Positions 37,208 to 48,000 of a stretch of DNA of 64,000 nucleotides are shown piece by piece. Position 1 is the first letter of the stretch, and each line of letters opens with the position of its first letter. Origin of the DNA: Verpa conica (lineage: Eukaryota; Ascomycota; Pezizomycetes; Pezizales; Morchellaceae); the NCBI GenBank assembly GCA_033030425.1, contig JAUFSD010000019.1, forward strand, positions 372,001 through 436,000, given 5' to 3'. The notes beneath the pieces are model-generated. The model saw only the letters and a program-made list of their open reading frames with translations. It had not been told where the DNA came from and ran no database searches. Made by a program: the position numbers and the translations under genes.

Positions 37208-38748
37208 TCGAGGATTAGCAAGGGCCCTTCTCGAGATTTGTTTCGGTCTGTGTTAGAGCAAATAAGAAGCCTGAGGTCTAATAAACTCTTTACCTATGAA
37301 TTGTCAACTTCCGATGTTCTGTACGTTATCGAGGTGCACGAAACAAGGAGGGGTTGACCCAGCTGGAGTTGAGCCCCACTTTGGAATCCGATCCTTTCTT
37401 ATCTCATCTTATCAGCGCTATGCCCTGAACGAAGTCAAGAGTTATGGTATAGGAAAGAGTATAAAACGTCTCGAGCAAGAAGCTCCCACTGTGTAAAGAT
37501 CCCTCCAAGAGCGTCGTCTTCTAGTTGCTAAACAAAAATTCGACTCGCGATGATTAAATGGTTCCAATTCGCTACGTATACATTCAGTCTATCTCAATGT
37601 AGATATATACATATATCTGTTCTAAAGTGTTTCTTGTAGAAATATCCGTGTACCCACCGAAAAATAAAGTCTGACGGTCGATTATGTACCAGTACATGCA
37701 ATAAAATAAACCAAACATTATAATTGTTATCCCCATTGATATTGAGCTATTTAGTCACTATTTTTCAGTAGTTTTCTAATTTCTGTTTGTGTAATTATGT
37801 ACTAGTACATAATCGATCGTCAGACTTTATTTTTCGGCGGGTATACAGTATTACAAACTATAAGACCCAGATGATATAACAAATTTTTTTGTTTTCTGCA
37901 ATAGGCTTTCTTCAACTCATAGTCCTCAAAACACTATAAATCTATGGAAGGCCTACTTAATTTATCTTCATTTTTGTCATTTAACTTCATCATCGGAGGT
38001 TCCTTGATATATATATCTTACTTGATCGCCTTTATCACCTCTAGCCAGGCCGGGGTAATTAAGAGCTATATATTTTAGGAGGACAAAAACACCTGGTCAA
38101 ACTAGATACTAGGTTTTTTACCCAGAAATAAAAAATTAAATTATTTAAAAAAAATAGAAATAACAGTGCCCGGTCACTCATATAGCTAAGTAACTGGGGC
38201 CCACCTTGATACAATATCTTCCTCCACAACAACGCATAGATTGATATAGGTAGATGGTACACGAACTATTAATTTATTCTTTGTCTAATTGAACTTTCTA
38301 CTTGTTATTAGTTGCAATTGCTGCTACACCAAACCTCAAACATTTTAATAATGGTGCAGCGTTACCTGGACCTCAATCAACGTAGTCTTAATCTTGGTAG
38401 GTATTAAACCTGTTTTAGATAATTTCTAACTCTTATTTGAATATATGTTTCTCTTTTCTAAACCGAACCTTCTAAGGGCAAAACTATAAAAACAAAAAAA
38501 CACGATGATGGTAGGACGGGCATTTGAGCGTGAGATCCTAATCCCAATAATGCCTACAACCCCCTCCCTTTTTTATAACGCCTTTCCTAACCGTATACTG
38601 CGTTTTATACTGCTTTCTAACACCGAACTAAAGAAAAAGAAACCATAGAGACATGATTCAGTACAGGTTTATTTAACATTTCCCACATGAATGAGTTATT
38701 CTCCATGCTCATCATACTTTGACATCATTTTTCATGAATTTATGCACC
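37208..38748. other. Intergenic region with an inverted-repeat element
   Basis: AT-rich. The only structured feature is the element at 37653-37841. Open frames are short and have no recognisable content. The right part is probably the 3' flank of the acidic-protein gene. Confidence 0.5.
37653..37841. mobile_element. 189-bp MITE-like element with about 45-bp terminal inverted repeats
   Basis: The left end CCCACCGAAAAATAAAGT pairs with the right end ACTTTATTTTTCGGCGGG. The arms continue through GTCTGACG.TCGATTATGTAC with only a few mismatches. TA flanks both sides (37651-37652 and 37842-37843). No coding capacity. TA duplication again suggests a mariner/pogo-type non-autonomous element. The high arm identity suggests a fairly recent insertion. 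Confidence 0.8.
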
Positions 38749-40384
38749 TCAACCTGCAAGGTCTAACCCTTCCATACTGAGTGACTTTCTAACTAAGATC
38801 CCTTTCTCTAGCGAAATGTCATTATCGAACTCCCACCTAGCCCTCCTAATAGCTCCTAAATCTAGATCTAGTGAGGCCACTAAACCCCACGGGCTCTCAG
38901 GTATTTGCAACGACCCGCTCGTGTAGTTGTCGCCACATTTTCTCTGTTCAAGTCTGTGCGGGACGCAAATATCAAGTGGAACAATGAACGGGGACGCTGG
39001 TATGACTGGTGTTGGTGATAGGGATGACATCGTTGTGGACGAATTGTAGGACTCGAAATCGGAATCAACCACAGATAGGTATGGGGAGGATGGGGAGGAG
39101 GAAGATGGAGAGACTCCCTCATTATTATTTTCCTTTAAATCTTGAGTATCTTGAGTATCTTGATAATAGTTGAGCGCTTTAGCCTGAGTTTGAGTGGGGG
39201 GGTTCGATCTAGGCTCGTGTAAAGACGGGGCGGGAGCTTCGAGAGCTGAAAGATGATGGCTTGTAATCGAGTACACCTTCATCTCTGTAAGCTGCTTGTT
39301 GGGTTCTTCCTCTAGGTCAGAATCTTCGCCAGAGTCATCATCTCCATCTTCAGAATCGTCCTCGTATTCATCGTCTCCATCTTCAGATCCAGAAAACTCC
39401 TCATCATCAGAGCCATCGTCTTCGTCGTCCTCATCATCTAAATCTGAATCCGACTCTTCTTGAAAATTTTCACCTTCGTCGTCACACTCTATCTCCCACC
39501 ATTCTAATTCTTTCGACCCTGTATCTTCTTTTATTATAGGATCTTTGGCAATAGGTGTTTCAACGCAGTGCTCAACCCCCTCTTCTACCCTGGTTGGTGG
39601 TACACCCTCAAAGTAGGTTTGATCTCTAGCCCCAGCTCCGTATTGGTTGCGATTTGGCGAAAATTTTCCTCTCCACTCCCTCCATAAGAGCCCTCCCCCA
39701 GCACTCATTGCTTTGTGGGATTCGTCTAGATAACAATAGCATGTGCCGCTGGGCTGAGCTCCATCGAAGTCTGTCACAAGAATCGTAGGTATCATAGGGG
39801 GCGGAGACTTTATGATATCTAAATGCCGAAAGGTCGAGATTGCAGCTTCTGTAGCTGAAATAAAACACAATGGCTACAACAAAAAGTTAGTTCAGTAAAA
39901 AGGATTATGGGAGTTGGTGATACAAACCTGTTTGTCATTGAAGCCGATGGGTACCGATGGATAGTATCCATGGGCACCGAGATTTTTTCCGTGCTGTGTA
40001 AGGTGGTATTTATCAAGGTGAGGAGTGAATCCCTATAAAATACTATTGTTAGTATTTTCTTCATTTTCCCCCCTCTCATTGGGGGAGGGGGAGGCATACA
40101 ATTAGACTACTAATCAACACCCCTTTTTGCCCTGAGGGCTTTTCGGTATTAGAAATTGAGATATAGCAGAAACGCGTAGGAGAAGAGGCTATCAGTCGAT
40201 CCCATGGACTACGGATGGCTGGGGGAGGTTCTGGCTCAGCATGATCGATGGTCTTGACAATGTGGCGCCTCATGCTTGCGATCAAATAGGCAGCAACGTT
40301 GGAGAGTTGTTGGAGGCAGCTTGGGTATTGTGGGGGGTTCAACCTCGATACTTGCGCCAAAGGAGATAGTTTGATGTCCGTCAT
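38749..40384 (-). CDS. Acidic protein of unknown function, 504 residues
   Basis: Not recognised. Three exons: 40384-40100, 40032-39928 and 39873-38749, with phase-0 GT-AG introns of about 67 and 54 bp. The join across the introns (SSLI to GFTPHL, then FNDKQ to PLCFIS) gives a continuous, globular-looking N-terminal region of about 210 residues. It is followed by a long Asp/Glu/Ser tract (about residues 265-330) and a Ser-rich region, then a final segment rich in Leu and Asp. No signal peptide or membrane segment. The globular region is probably a conserved fungal domain I cannot name; the acidic tail suggests a nuclear or chromatin/histone-contacting role (inference). The start follows a CT-rich leader. 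Confidence 0.75.
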
Positions 40385-40519
40385 AGTGGTGTAATGGAAT
40401 CGTAAGTAGGTAGTTGACAATGCCAAGGAATCTGGTTCCCACTGGAACAAGCTGAGAAAGGGCATGTGTTTGTGGGGTATAGGTGATGAAGAGAAGGGAA
40501 GAGAATGTTTTTTTATTGA

Positions 40520-41220
40520 TCAAATAAAGGGAATTAAGGGACAGCAAAATAGAATGGTGGGTTGAAAGCTTTGTTTCAAGTTGTGTACCAGCCAAACGTT
40601 TTTGTGTGCTGTGACAGCTAACAGTGCTTGAGCAGCAGCCACCCTCTTCAGAGCCTCCCAGAGTACAAAGTCCTGAGCAAACAATCCACCTCGATAGAAG
40701 ACTGTAGAAGATAAAAACCCGCCATTGTAGGAAGGTAAAAGAAGCGGCTCATGATCGGAAGTCACGAGCCCCTTAAATCCGAGAAGGAACGGCTCCAGCC
40801 ATGATTTCGTGTTCTGGGTTATTAATATTCTTGTCGCTGGTAACGGTGCTGGTGCTGGTGCTGGTGCTCTTGTTGTCCTTGTTCCTGTATAGTATTTCAC
40901 TGGCCATCGGTAGCAGATACGTTCTTCGTTTGACTGGTTTTCAGGGCCCTTTGATCAAAGGAGGTGGTGAACAAGGAAAGGAGCTGAGAGGTTGTCATCA
41001 GGAGTCAGTTGAAAGAGGCGAAGGCAAGACCAGTTTGTCAGCCCTAATTCCGGATGCTCCCGTGCCCCAGCTACCCCTGACCAATCAACCGGAGTTCAAG
41101 GCTTCTCCCCGTGCCCCCCATCGGACATCGCGTCATTTGTGCCAGTATCAGAGGAGGGGTAAATATGTAGTAGGGGAGGCATTCAGTCTACCCCTCCCTC
41201 GATGCTCTCGAATAATATAA
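40520..41220. other. Overlapping uncertain ORFs on both strands
   Basis: On the minus strand, 40900-40520 reads as a fairly protein-like segment (for example EPLLLPSYNGGFLSS and KRVAAAQALLAV) but has no in-frame ATG; it would need an upstream exon ending at an acceptor such as CAAAG near 40950. On the plus strand, 40801-41220 starts with ATG and a strongly hydrophobic Leu/Val segment (residues 5-40), which partly comes from a GGTGCT repeat at 40848-40868. One of the two may be real, probably not both. A CCAAT-like motif is near 41080. Confidence 0.3.
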
Positions 41221-41651
41221 TAGCGGAAAGAGGGGCGCTTTCACTACCACATCGGTGAGAGATACCTGTAACACAGCTGACTTAATCTATATAGAATTCG
41301 CCAGAATACCACACAAATGCCATATTTACCAAAAACACCCCGCTTCCCCGTACTATATGTGTAGTCTTGCCAAGAGCCAATCAATCGGGATTGGTATCTG
41401 AAGTTGTAGGTGGAACATTTAGCCAATTCAACACTCTCTCCTCGTTTGTATACACCTCGGTAAACAGACAGTACTCTAAGATATCAAAGATTACATTAGT
41501 GGACTTACCGGTACATACATGTATATACATAGCCATCACCTCCCCCACTCCGCGAATGCTTCATCTCAAACGTTGTTTCTCTTGCCCTATACCTATCCGT
41601 TCGCCATCTCATCTCCTCTTCCCTTTACCCCGCAATAAATTTATCGCTAGA

Positions 41652-42691
41652 ATGTCCCATACCGCGATGTCTGCCCGTCTGGCCGGGAAAACTATCTTGA
41701 TCACGGGCGCATCGTCAGGAATCGGTCGCTCAATTGCTATCGAGTTCTCTCGGACTTCCCCAGGAATTAAACTTATTTTGGCTGCCAGGCGTGGAGAAGC
41801 CTTGAAGGAACTTGCTCAGTCCATTGAGAGCGAGAGCGGAGGGAAGACGAAAGTCCTGCCTATCAAGTTGGATGTTTCTTCTCCGAGTGATGTTGCTGGG
41901 TTTATAGGCAGGTTATCAGAGGAATGGCGGCATATTGACGTTTTGGTGAATAATGCGTACGATCCCCTTTCCAAATTTTTTATTAATATATAAACTAACT
42001 ACTGTCATTCCCAGCGGGCTCGTAAAAGGAGTCGATAAAGTTGGAGAAATCGCCGAAGAAGATATCAATATCATGCTCTCAACTAATGTGACTGGTCTCA
42101 TTAACGTGACTTTCCCTCGTTCCACCTCCAAAAGAAATATTGACTGACACACGAATCAGATGACACAAAAAGTTCTACCCATATTCCACGCCCGTGGTGG
42201 GCGGGGTGATGTAATTAATGTTGGGTCTATCGCTGGTAGAGAGCCTTACGCGGGCGGGAGTATCTACTGCGCAAGCAAAGCCGCCGTTCGTAGTTTTACC
42301 GAAAGTCTTAGAAAGGAATTGATTGCTACAAGGATCAGAGTGATCGAGATTGATCCAGGTCAGGTTGAGACTGTATGTCACTGCTCTGCACCCACACATC
42401 ATTATTTACGCTGATTTTGGAATATATAGGAATTTTCCATCGTGAGATTTCGAGGTGATAAGGCAAAAGCCGATGCAGTTTACACGTATGTTACCCCTAA
42501 CTACAACCCTTGACTGATCTACCATTTATTAACAACTCGTCTACAGTGGCTGCGAGCCTCTAACACCAGAGGATATCGCAGAGATTGTAGTCTTTGCTGC
42601 TGGAAGGCGGGAAAATGTAGTACTGGCTGACACGTTGGTCTACCCAAGCCACCAGGCAGGTGCTGGGACCATGCACAAAAAGACGGGGTAA
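41652..42691 (+). CDS. NADP-dependent short-chain dehydrogenase, YMR226C/YdfG type
   Basis: Short-chain dehydrogenase/reductase expected to oxidise or reduce 3-hydroxy acids (serine, 3-hydroxyisobutyrate or related carbonyls) with NADP(H), as yeast YMR226C does. Five exons: 41652-41956, 42015-42105, 42160-42372, 42430-42485 and 42547-42691, giving 269 residues (yeast 267). The cofactor motif TGASSGIG is at 18-25. The catalytic Ser155 is in VGSIAGRE, with Tyr168 and Lys172 in YCASK. Diagnostic blocks are LILAARR, LDV, VNNAG, DPGQVETEFS, RFRGDKA and a C-terminus with [11 protein letters not shown]. An in-frame upstream ATG at 41556 would add a basic, mitochondrial-like leader. I prefer 41652 because length and N-terminus then match the family and a CT-rich tract lies directly before it. 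Confidence 0.93.
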
Positions 42692-43901
42692 ACGGTGAAT
42701 TAAGCAGGATGGGGATGAATAATATGTAGAGGTTTATAGTATAAACATTATATCATTTTCCAAAACATATCTGAAAGCTCATAACCGACCCTAGAGTGTA
42801 AATTTTTAATATGTTTTGGTCATAAGTATCTCGTTTTGCCTCTATATATCAGTCGGCACTTCTAGGTCCACTTCCAGACGAGTCTCACTCCATACCTAAG
42901 ATTAGTAGTCTTGAGTTGAATAGAATAGCTACTGGTACTAGGGATATACCTGGGTGATAATAAGTGAATAATTTGCGCGAGGACTCGTATCCCCTAAACC
43001 ATCACACGCAATCATTTGAGACAGGTCTTTCAATGACATACTCCAACCACAACACCTCTAGATATTATAGAAATTATGCTAGAACATTTAGACTATAACC
43101 TAAACCATTATCATTATAAATCCAATGGGTTATATAGCTAGTAGTTGGGTAGCAAGGCTGGAAAATCGGGGTTGTGGCAAAGACCGGTCCCGCCTGGGAC
43201 CGTTGACAGTCTAAGGGATAACCACGGATTTATCCTAGTGGTGGTCCAGGAGATATGTTCGGTAGAATTTTGATGTATATAACATTTTTTGACCCCGGGA
43301 TGGCTAGCTATGACTCCGGCCTTGAGAGTACATGTAGGTTTGACCTCTAGTAAACTAGATTTAGTTTTAGGGCAGAAGGCTAGGAGTACATGCTTTAGAA
43401 AGCGTGCTGACTAATCAATAATAGTGATCAATCAGTAGGTCGGTAGTAGTCTCGTGCCCGCCCCTATGGCAGCTTGCCTACCGTACTTACAAGTTACAAT
43501 AGGTGGGGAGGGAATGAGGCTAGGTTGGTAATGCAAGATTAAAGATAAATCACCTAACCCACTGATCTACCAGCATCAGCGCTATGAGTACACATTCTTA
43601 AGGAATTTACGCGACAGTCTACAGAGCTAGAGTACACAATATGTAGTCTCGGGAACGGCCCCGATAGCACGTCACATAGATGATTTTTTCAGCTCTAAGA
43701 AAAAGAATTAAATAAAATTAGAGGTACATACATGGTGGCCCCAGTATATGGCTCTATAGATCTAACTTGAGCACTTGCGGAAAAATTAAGTATGATTTTT
43801 TGAAATTGCCCACTTTGGAAATAATAACTATGTATATGTAATTAAGTGAAATTAGGACTATTCAGCTCACGGCTGAAACGCTCATCTTCTTGAATTAATT
43901 A

Positions 43902-44085
43902 CAGTTACACCTTGCTATAAGAAACGCCAAGGATTCAGCCAATTTCGACGTCTCTTATTAGAAATTTTTCCGAAGATATCCTTATATCATGGTAATTTCA
44001 TGCGGAAAAACCCGAATGGATCTAGAAAGAGTTTCTTACAGCAAGATCTTTCTTATAGCGAGGTTTCTTATAGGAGGTATGACCC
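43902..44085. mobile_element. 184-bp mariner/Tigger-like MITE
   Basis: The left end CAGTTACACCTTGCTATAAG pairs with a right end containing TCTTATAGCGAGGTTTC then TCTTATAGGAGGTATGAC. TA lies outside both ends (43900-43901 and 44086-44087). CAGT termini with TA duplication are typical of Tc1/mariner-pogo elements. A related, truncated copy lies at 46962-47085. No coding capacity. Confidence 0.7.
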
Positions 44086-44377
44086 TATACCTACAACCCC
44101 CCCCCCCCCACTCTGTCGATTTATAGCTTATTTATTTTTCACAGCCCGACTCAGGACCTGAAACCTAGATACATGTATGTAGTTTATTTGCCATTGGTAG
44201 ACCCGGTTACGGATATAATAACTACAGATGTATAATATGGTATTAATGATTACCCTTATCGACCCAGGATTTACTCTTCTAATAAAAGGGCTACGAGGTT
44301 TGGGAAGTCTGTTGACACCTGACTGTGGTGGTGGTTTTTCTTAAAATAGCCAATAGCTTTGCGTGGGAACTTGTACC

Positions 44378-44822
44378 TGTTCTGGTCCACCCAGGATATC
44401 GCAATTTCATGAATGGGCTACTAAGCGATCAGGCCATTCATGAGTGGACTGGGGTTCTCACCAATTCCTGGCTAGCCTAGAGCATGAGTTTTCTTTGTCC
44501 ATTTATTAGCCTTTAAAAACTAGTATTAGGTTGTTTTGTCCTTTTTCTCTATATATAGCCTTGCCACCTTTATAAAAATGTATGTATATCTCAGATCCTG
44601 TGAATAGCCTAATTAAATAATAAAAAGTTTATATAGCTTAAAGAGAATTGTTCATAATTAGCTAGATTCAGGTCTCTCTGTCTACTTTATTGTGGTTATA
44701 ACAGCACTAAATTGGTGTTTTTTTACCGATAAAGACTTGCATGCACCCATTCATGAGTAGGTAGTCCACCGGAAAATCCAGGCCATTCATGAAATCGCGT
44801 TATTCTTGGGTGGACCAGAACA
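44378..44822. mobile_element. 445-bp inverted-repeat element with TGTTCTGG...CCAGAACA ends
   Basis: The left terminus TGTTCTGGTCCACCC and the right terminus GGGTGGACCAGAACA are exact reverse complements. Similarity continues inward through a CGC.ATTTCATGAATGG block. TACC flanks the element on both sides (44374-44377 and 44823-44826), consistent with a 4-bp target duplication. CCATTCATGA-type motifs recur several times inside. No transposase is visible. Superfamily unassigned. Confidence 0.72.
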
Positions 44823-45044
44823 TACCTGCCACTGCCATTGCCAACAGACTTACCCCAACTAGCTCCTGTAGTACATTGTGTCAGAAACAAACAACTCTAG
44901 AATTATCTAAACGGATTGAAATACTTGTACAGCTCGAGGACATGGATGACACAGTTGTAAAGATTTTGAAATATTTATCTATAATCATAGGCACAGGTGT
45001 TATAAGTGGATATTGCTTAATTAAGGAAACCCCAATTATATATG

Positions 45045-45541
45045 TGTTCTGGCCCGTTGGGGGGACGTCCTCTATATGGGCCAGCTTACGCTCCCTGTAT
45101 GGGCAATAACATACAAAAAACCCTAACTACAAGAAAACACTCAGGACAAAACCTCCAACCCCCTGCAAATACAATAAACCATAGTATAAAATCTAAAAAA
45201 ATCTCAAAATCTAATTCAAGATAGACTCATATTTTCTAGCTATTATTCTTATTCTTTTGAGTGTGCCTGTATTAATTGAGCTATACTTTGTTGGCTTGCC
45301 CATAGATGTCCCTCCAACGGGTAGGGCACCTAACAGATTACCCGTTGAGGGGACGTCTGTAGAGAGTAGAGTTAGGAGTCTAGCGAGGCCACGCTAGTGT
45401 ATAGGTAGACGTGTCATGATCCTCGGATAAGAGGGGGATTCAGGACTAAGGTCCGACCCTCTCAATCTTAATAGTAATACGAATGAAGAAACCTACTACA
45501 ACATCCCCCGATAGGCACGTCCCCCCCAACGGGCCAGAACA
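45045..45541. mobile_element. 497-bp inverted-repeat element with TGTTCTGG...CCAGAACA ends
   Basis: The left end TGTTCTGGCCCGTTGG pairs with the right end CCAACGGGCCAGAACA, continuing through GGGGGACGT. TATG flanks both sides (45041-45044 and 45542-45545), a 4-bp target duplication. Inside, 45306-45325 and about 45338-45355 carry another facing pair of the CCCGTTG.GGGGACGT sequence, so the element looks like two inverted units back to back. It shares its first ten or so terminal bases, but not its interior, with 44378-44822. Confidence 0.72.
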
Positions 45542-46961
45542 TATGCACCCTTTCGAGGTGCCTGCTAGTATCGACCACAAAGACCTATCTTTTGTCCGTC
45601 GTAGGTCGGGTTGGTCCATGATTCTAGGCTTTATTTCTGACCTTCCCCTCATTCAGGTGTTGTCACGAAATGATTCAGAATCCTGTTTCGTCCGCCTAGC
45701 TTACTAGAATTTCGTTATCAGCTTTAATCTCGTCCCGCCGAGGATACCTACTAGAAAATTACAGCTGTCCTTGTATTAGCTATATAGATACACGCCGTCC
45801 AATAGTCACTAGCTCGATAACGTTACCTACTAATATCAATAGAGTGCTTAATATGCACCAGAATTATGTGTTAAATGAACTCAAGGGTTTCTGAGTCGTT
45901 ACTGGAACGAGACTTTTTAATTCTCACTCCTACAGCGAGGCTTTCATATATCCTCTTTTAAATTAATTTGAGTGGGTGGACTTTTAAACGATGGCCAACT
46001 ATCGCAATAAATATCGGGTACCCGTAGAGGGCTAACCCAGTCACTCTTATCCAAACTCACAGATATTAACTGGCTAGACTTACCTATAAATGCTATCACA
46101 AAATTCAAAGAGTTCTTCCAGGCAGGATATATCACTCGTTTCTCTAGAGTTTAAAAAACCTACAAGATTTCATCGAACCTTTAGAGACACTCAACAAAGA
46201 CCACGGATCTGTTTCAGCATCACCCCTAAATAGGAAATGTAGTAGACATATTGATAATATTTGCCTTTTGTTCTTACCCTTAGATCTAACTCTGATACTG
46301 AATGGGCTTATGATGGCCAGTATGAATACGGTGACACAAGTGCGGGAGGTTCCTAGCTATTGTGGTAAACCCTTGAAAAATTGCGCAGGTTCAGGGCCCA
46401 CTTGATATCCCTACAAACAAAGATGCCAAGTATATGCGGGAATACCTAGATGATTATATCATAATTCCCTAATTCCAGCCCCGTACCAATCGAAAATAGT
46501 TGACAACTACTTTCGGGCACTAAAGGGGATTTTCTACACTATATCTGGAGCTATATGTATATATTAGCTTATGCCACTAGCAATTTCACCGTACGTACTG
46601 TGGCTGTCAATGTATAACGGATGATGGTTGTTGATTAGACTAGTCTGCTCCTCCATATCTATAGATATATATAACCCTAACCCTCATCCCTCTTGGCATC
46701 ATTAAGCACACCAGAAAGTTCTCACTTTGCAGATGCCAAGTCCCGTTATGTACACAGTTTTATAGCCGTTGGTGACATTTCATGTAGTCTTCTGGAGCCC
46801 TGCACATGAGAAGTTAGCGGCTACTTTCACTAGACTTTAATACATTCAAAGCTAGGGACTTTCGCGAAGCTGGAGTGTTGGAAAGTGCGTATCTTGCTAT
46901 TTTTCAGATACCAGGCCCTCCATTAACATCAATAGAGTAGGCTATACACAAATATATCAAG

Positions 46962-47085
46962 TTTTCCGAAGATATCCCTTATAGTAAGGGTAAATTTAGT
47001 GTAGAAAAATCAGAATTGACCTGGAAAAAGTTTCTTACAGCAAGGTTTTTCTTATAACGAGGTTTCTTATAGCGAGGTGTGACTG
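46962..47085. mobile_element. Truncated copy of the 43902-44085 element
   Basis: Sequence from TTTTCCGAAGATATCC to the right end TCTTATAGCGAGGTGTGACTG matches the element at 43902-44085, including TTTCTTACAGCAAG. The left terminal repeat is missing. A TA follows the right end. The right terminus is closer to the presumed ancestral CAGTCACACC than that of the full-length copy. Confidence 0.65.
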
Positions 47086-47444
47086 TATATGCCACGATTT
47101 GTATTATGTTACAATATTTAACTCCCCACAAGCAGTGTCATATAAAGTCAGAAAATAATTCAGAGATTATAGACCTAGTTACATCTATCTATAACTACTC
47201 CCCAATCTTATTATCTATACCGTAGCTTTGACATCGCTAATTTCCTTCTCAAAAATTCCTACCTCTCACCCGTAATTCATCTTCAGCTCCAGATCCATAA
47301 GCACTAAAATCTCCCTAGTACTGCCTCTGGATGCGGCCTATGTGGACTTATCGATTCATCTCCAGCAGGTACAAACCTAATTATACTTCCTCCCACAGGT
47401 TGTACCGTGAATCCTAGATTGGCCATGAGGTGTACAAACTCTTT

Positions 47445-48000
47445 TCACGCCAAGGGAATGCCACTGGATAACTGGGTAATTGAATCATAGACAGAGAAGC
47501 AATCCCTGATAGCACCAAGGGACATCTTCCCCGTGAAGCTTTCTGTTTCCTTCCTGAAGAAATTACTACAAAGCTGTGGGCCTGAAGGTGTATGAAGTAG
47601 GATTGTAGTCTCTGTAAAACCCTTATAGAAGGTCAATAGTTCATCAATAACACTAATCTTATCGTCAAGCACAGGATTTGGTCCTTCTGACCACCAGAAT
47701 CCTGGTTTATCAGACAGAAGGTGTTCTGCATCCTCTTTGAGGATGTAGATTTCGTTCTAAATGATCACTTCGCAGTAGTCGTTGTGGATGATTTTGCACG
47801 TCGAGTCTTAGACACCTTCAGAGGATTGAGCGTTCCCTTTATAGCCGCCAATATCGATTATGTGTTCTACTCTATGTGCAAGATATAGTTCAACTTGAGA
47901 AAGGAGGTAGTTAGGGTCTGAGCGAAGGAGATTGACATGGTCTTCGGCAGTTACGCATGAAATCAACAACATAGGAATGTCTGCTGTCACAAATGAGGGG
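47445..48000 (-). pseudogene. Decayed coding region with two in-frame stops, unknown family
   Basis: One minus-strand frame stays protein-like for about 180 codons, interrupted only by a TAA at 47808-47810 and a TAG near 47758-47760. Both stops could come from CAA/CAG glutamine codons by a C-to-T change. Segments such as PNYLLSQVELYLAHRVEHI, IIHNDYCEVII and PGFWWSEGPNPV look like a real protein but match no family I know. An acceptor-like CCTCTCCTTTTCAG lies just upstream at about 48014. I cannot exclude that the gaps are misread introns, but no splice signals bracket the stops. Confidence 0.5.

Noticed and set aside
46420..46480. Possible Ty3/gypsy fragment (MREYLDDY)
   Set aside because: Too short, followed quickly by a stop, with no other reverse transcriptase or integrase motifs nearby.
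46675..46690. Telomere-like CCCTAACCCT
   Set aside because: Only about two repeats; similar short hits at about 3305 and 9962. Not an array.
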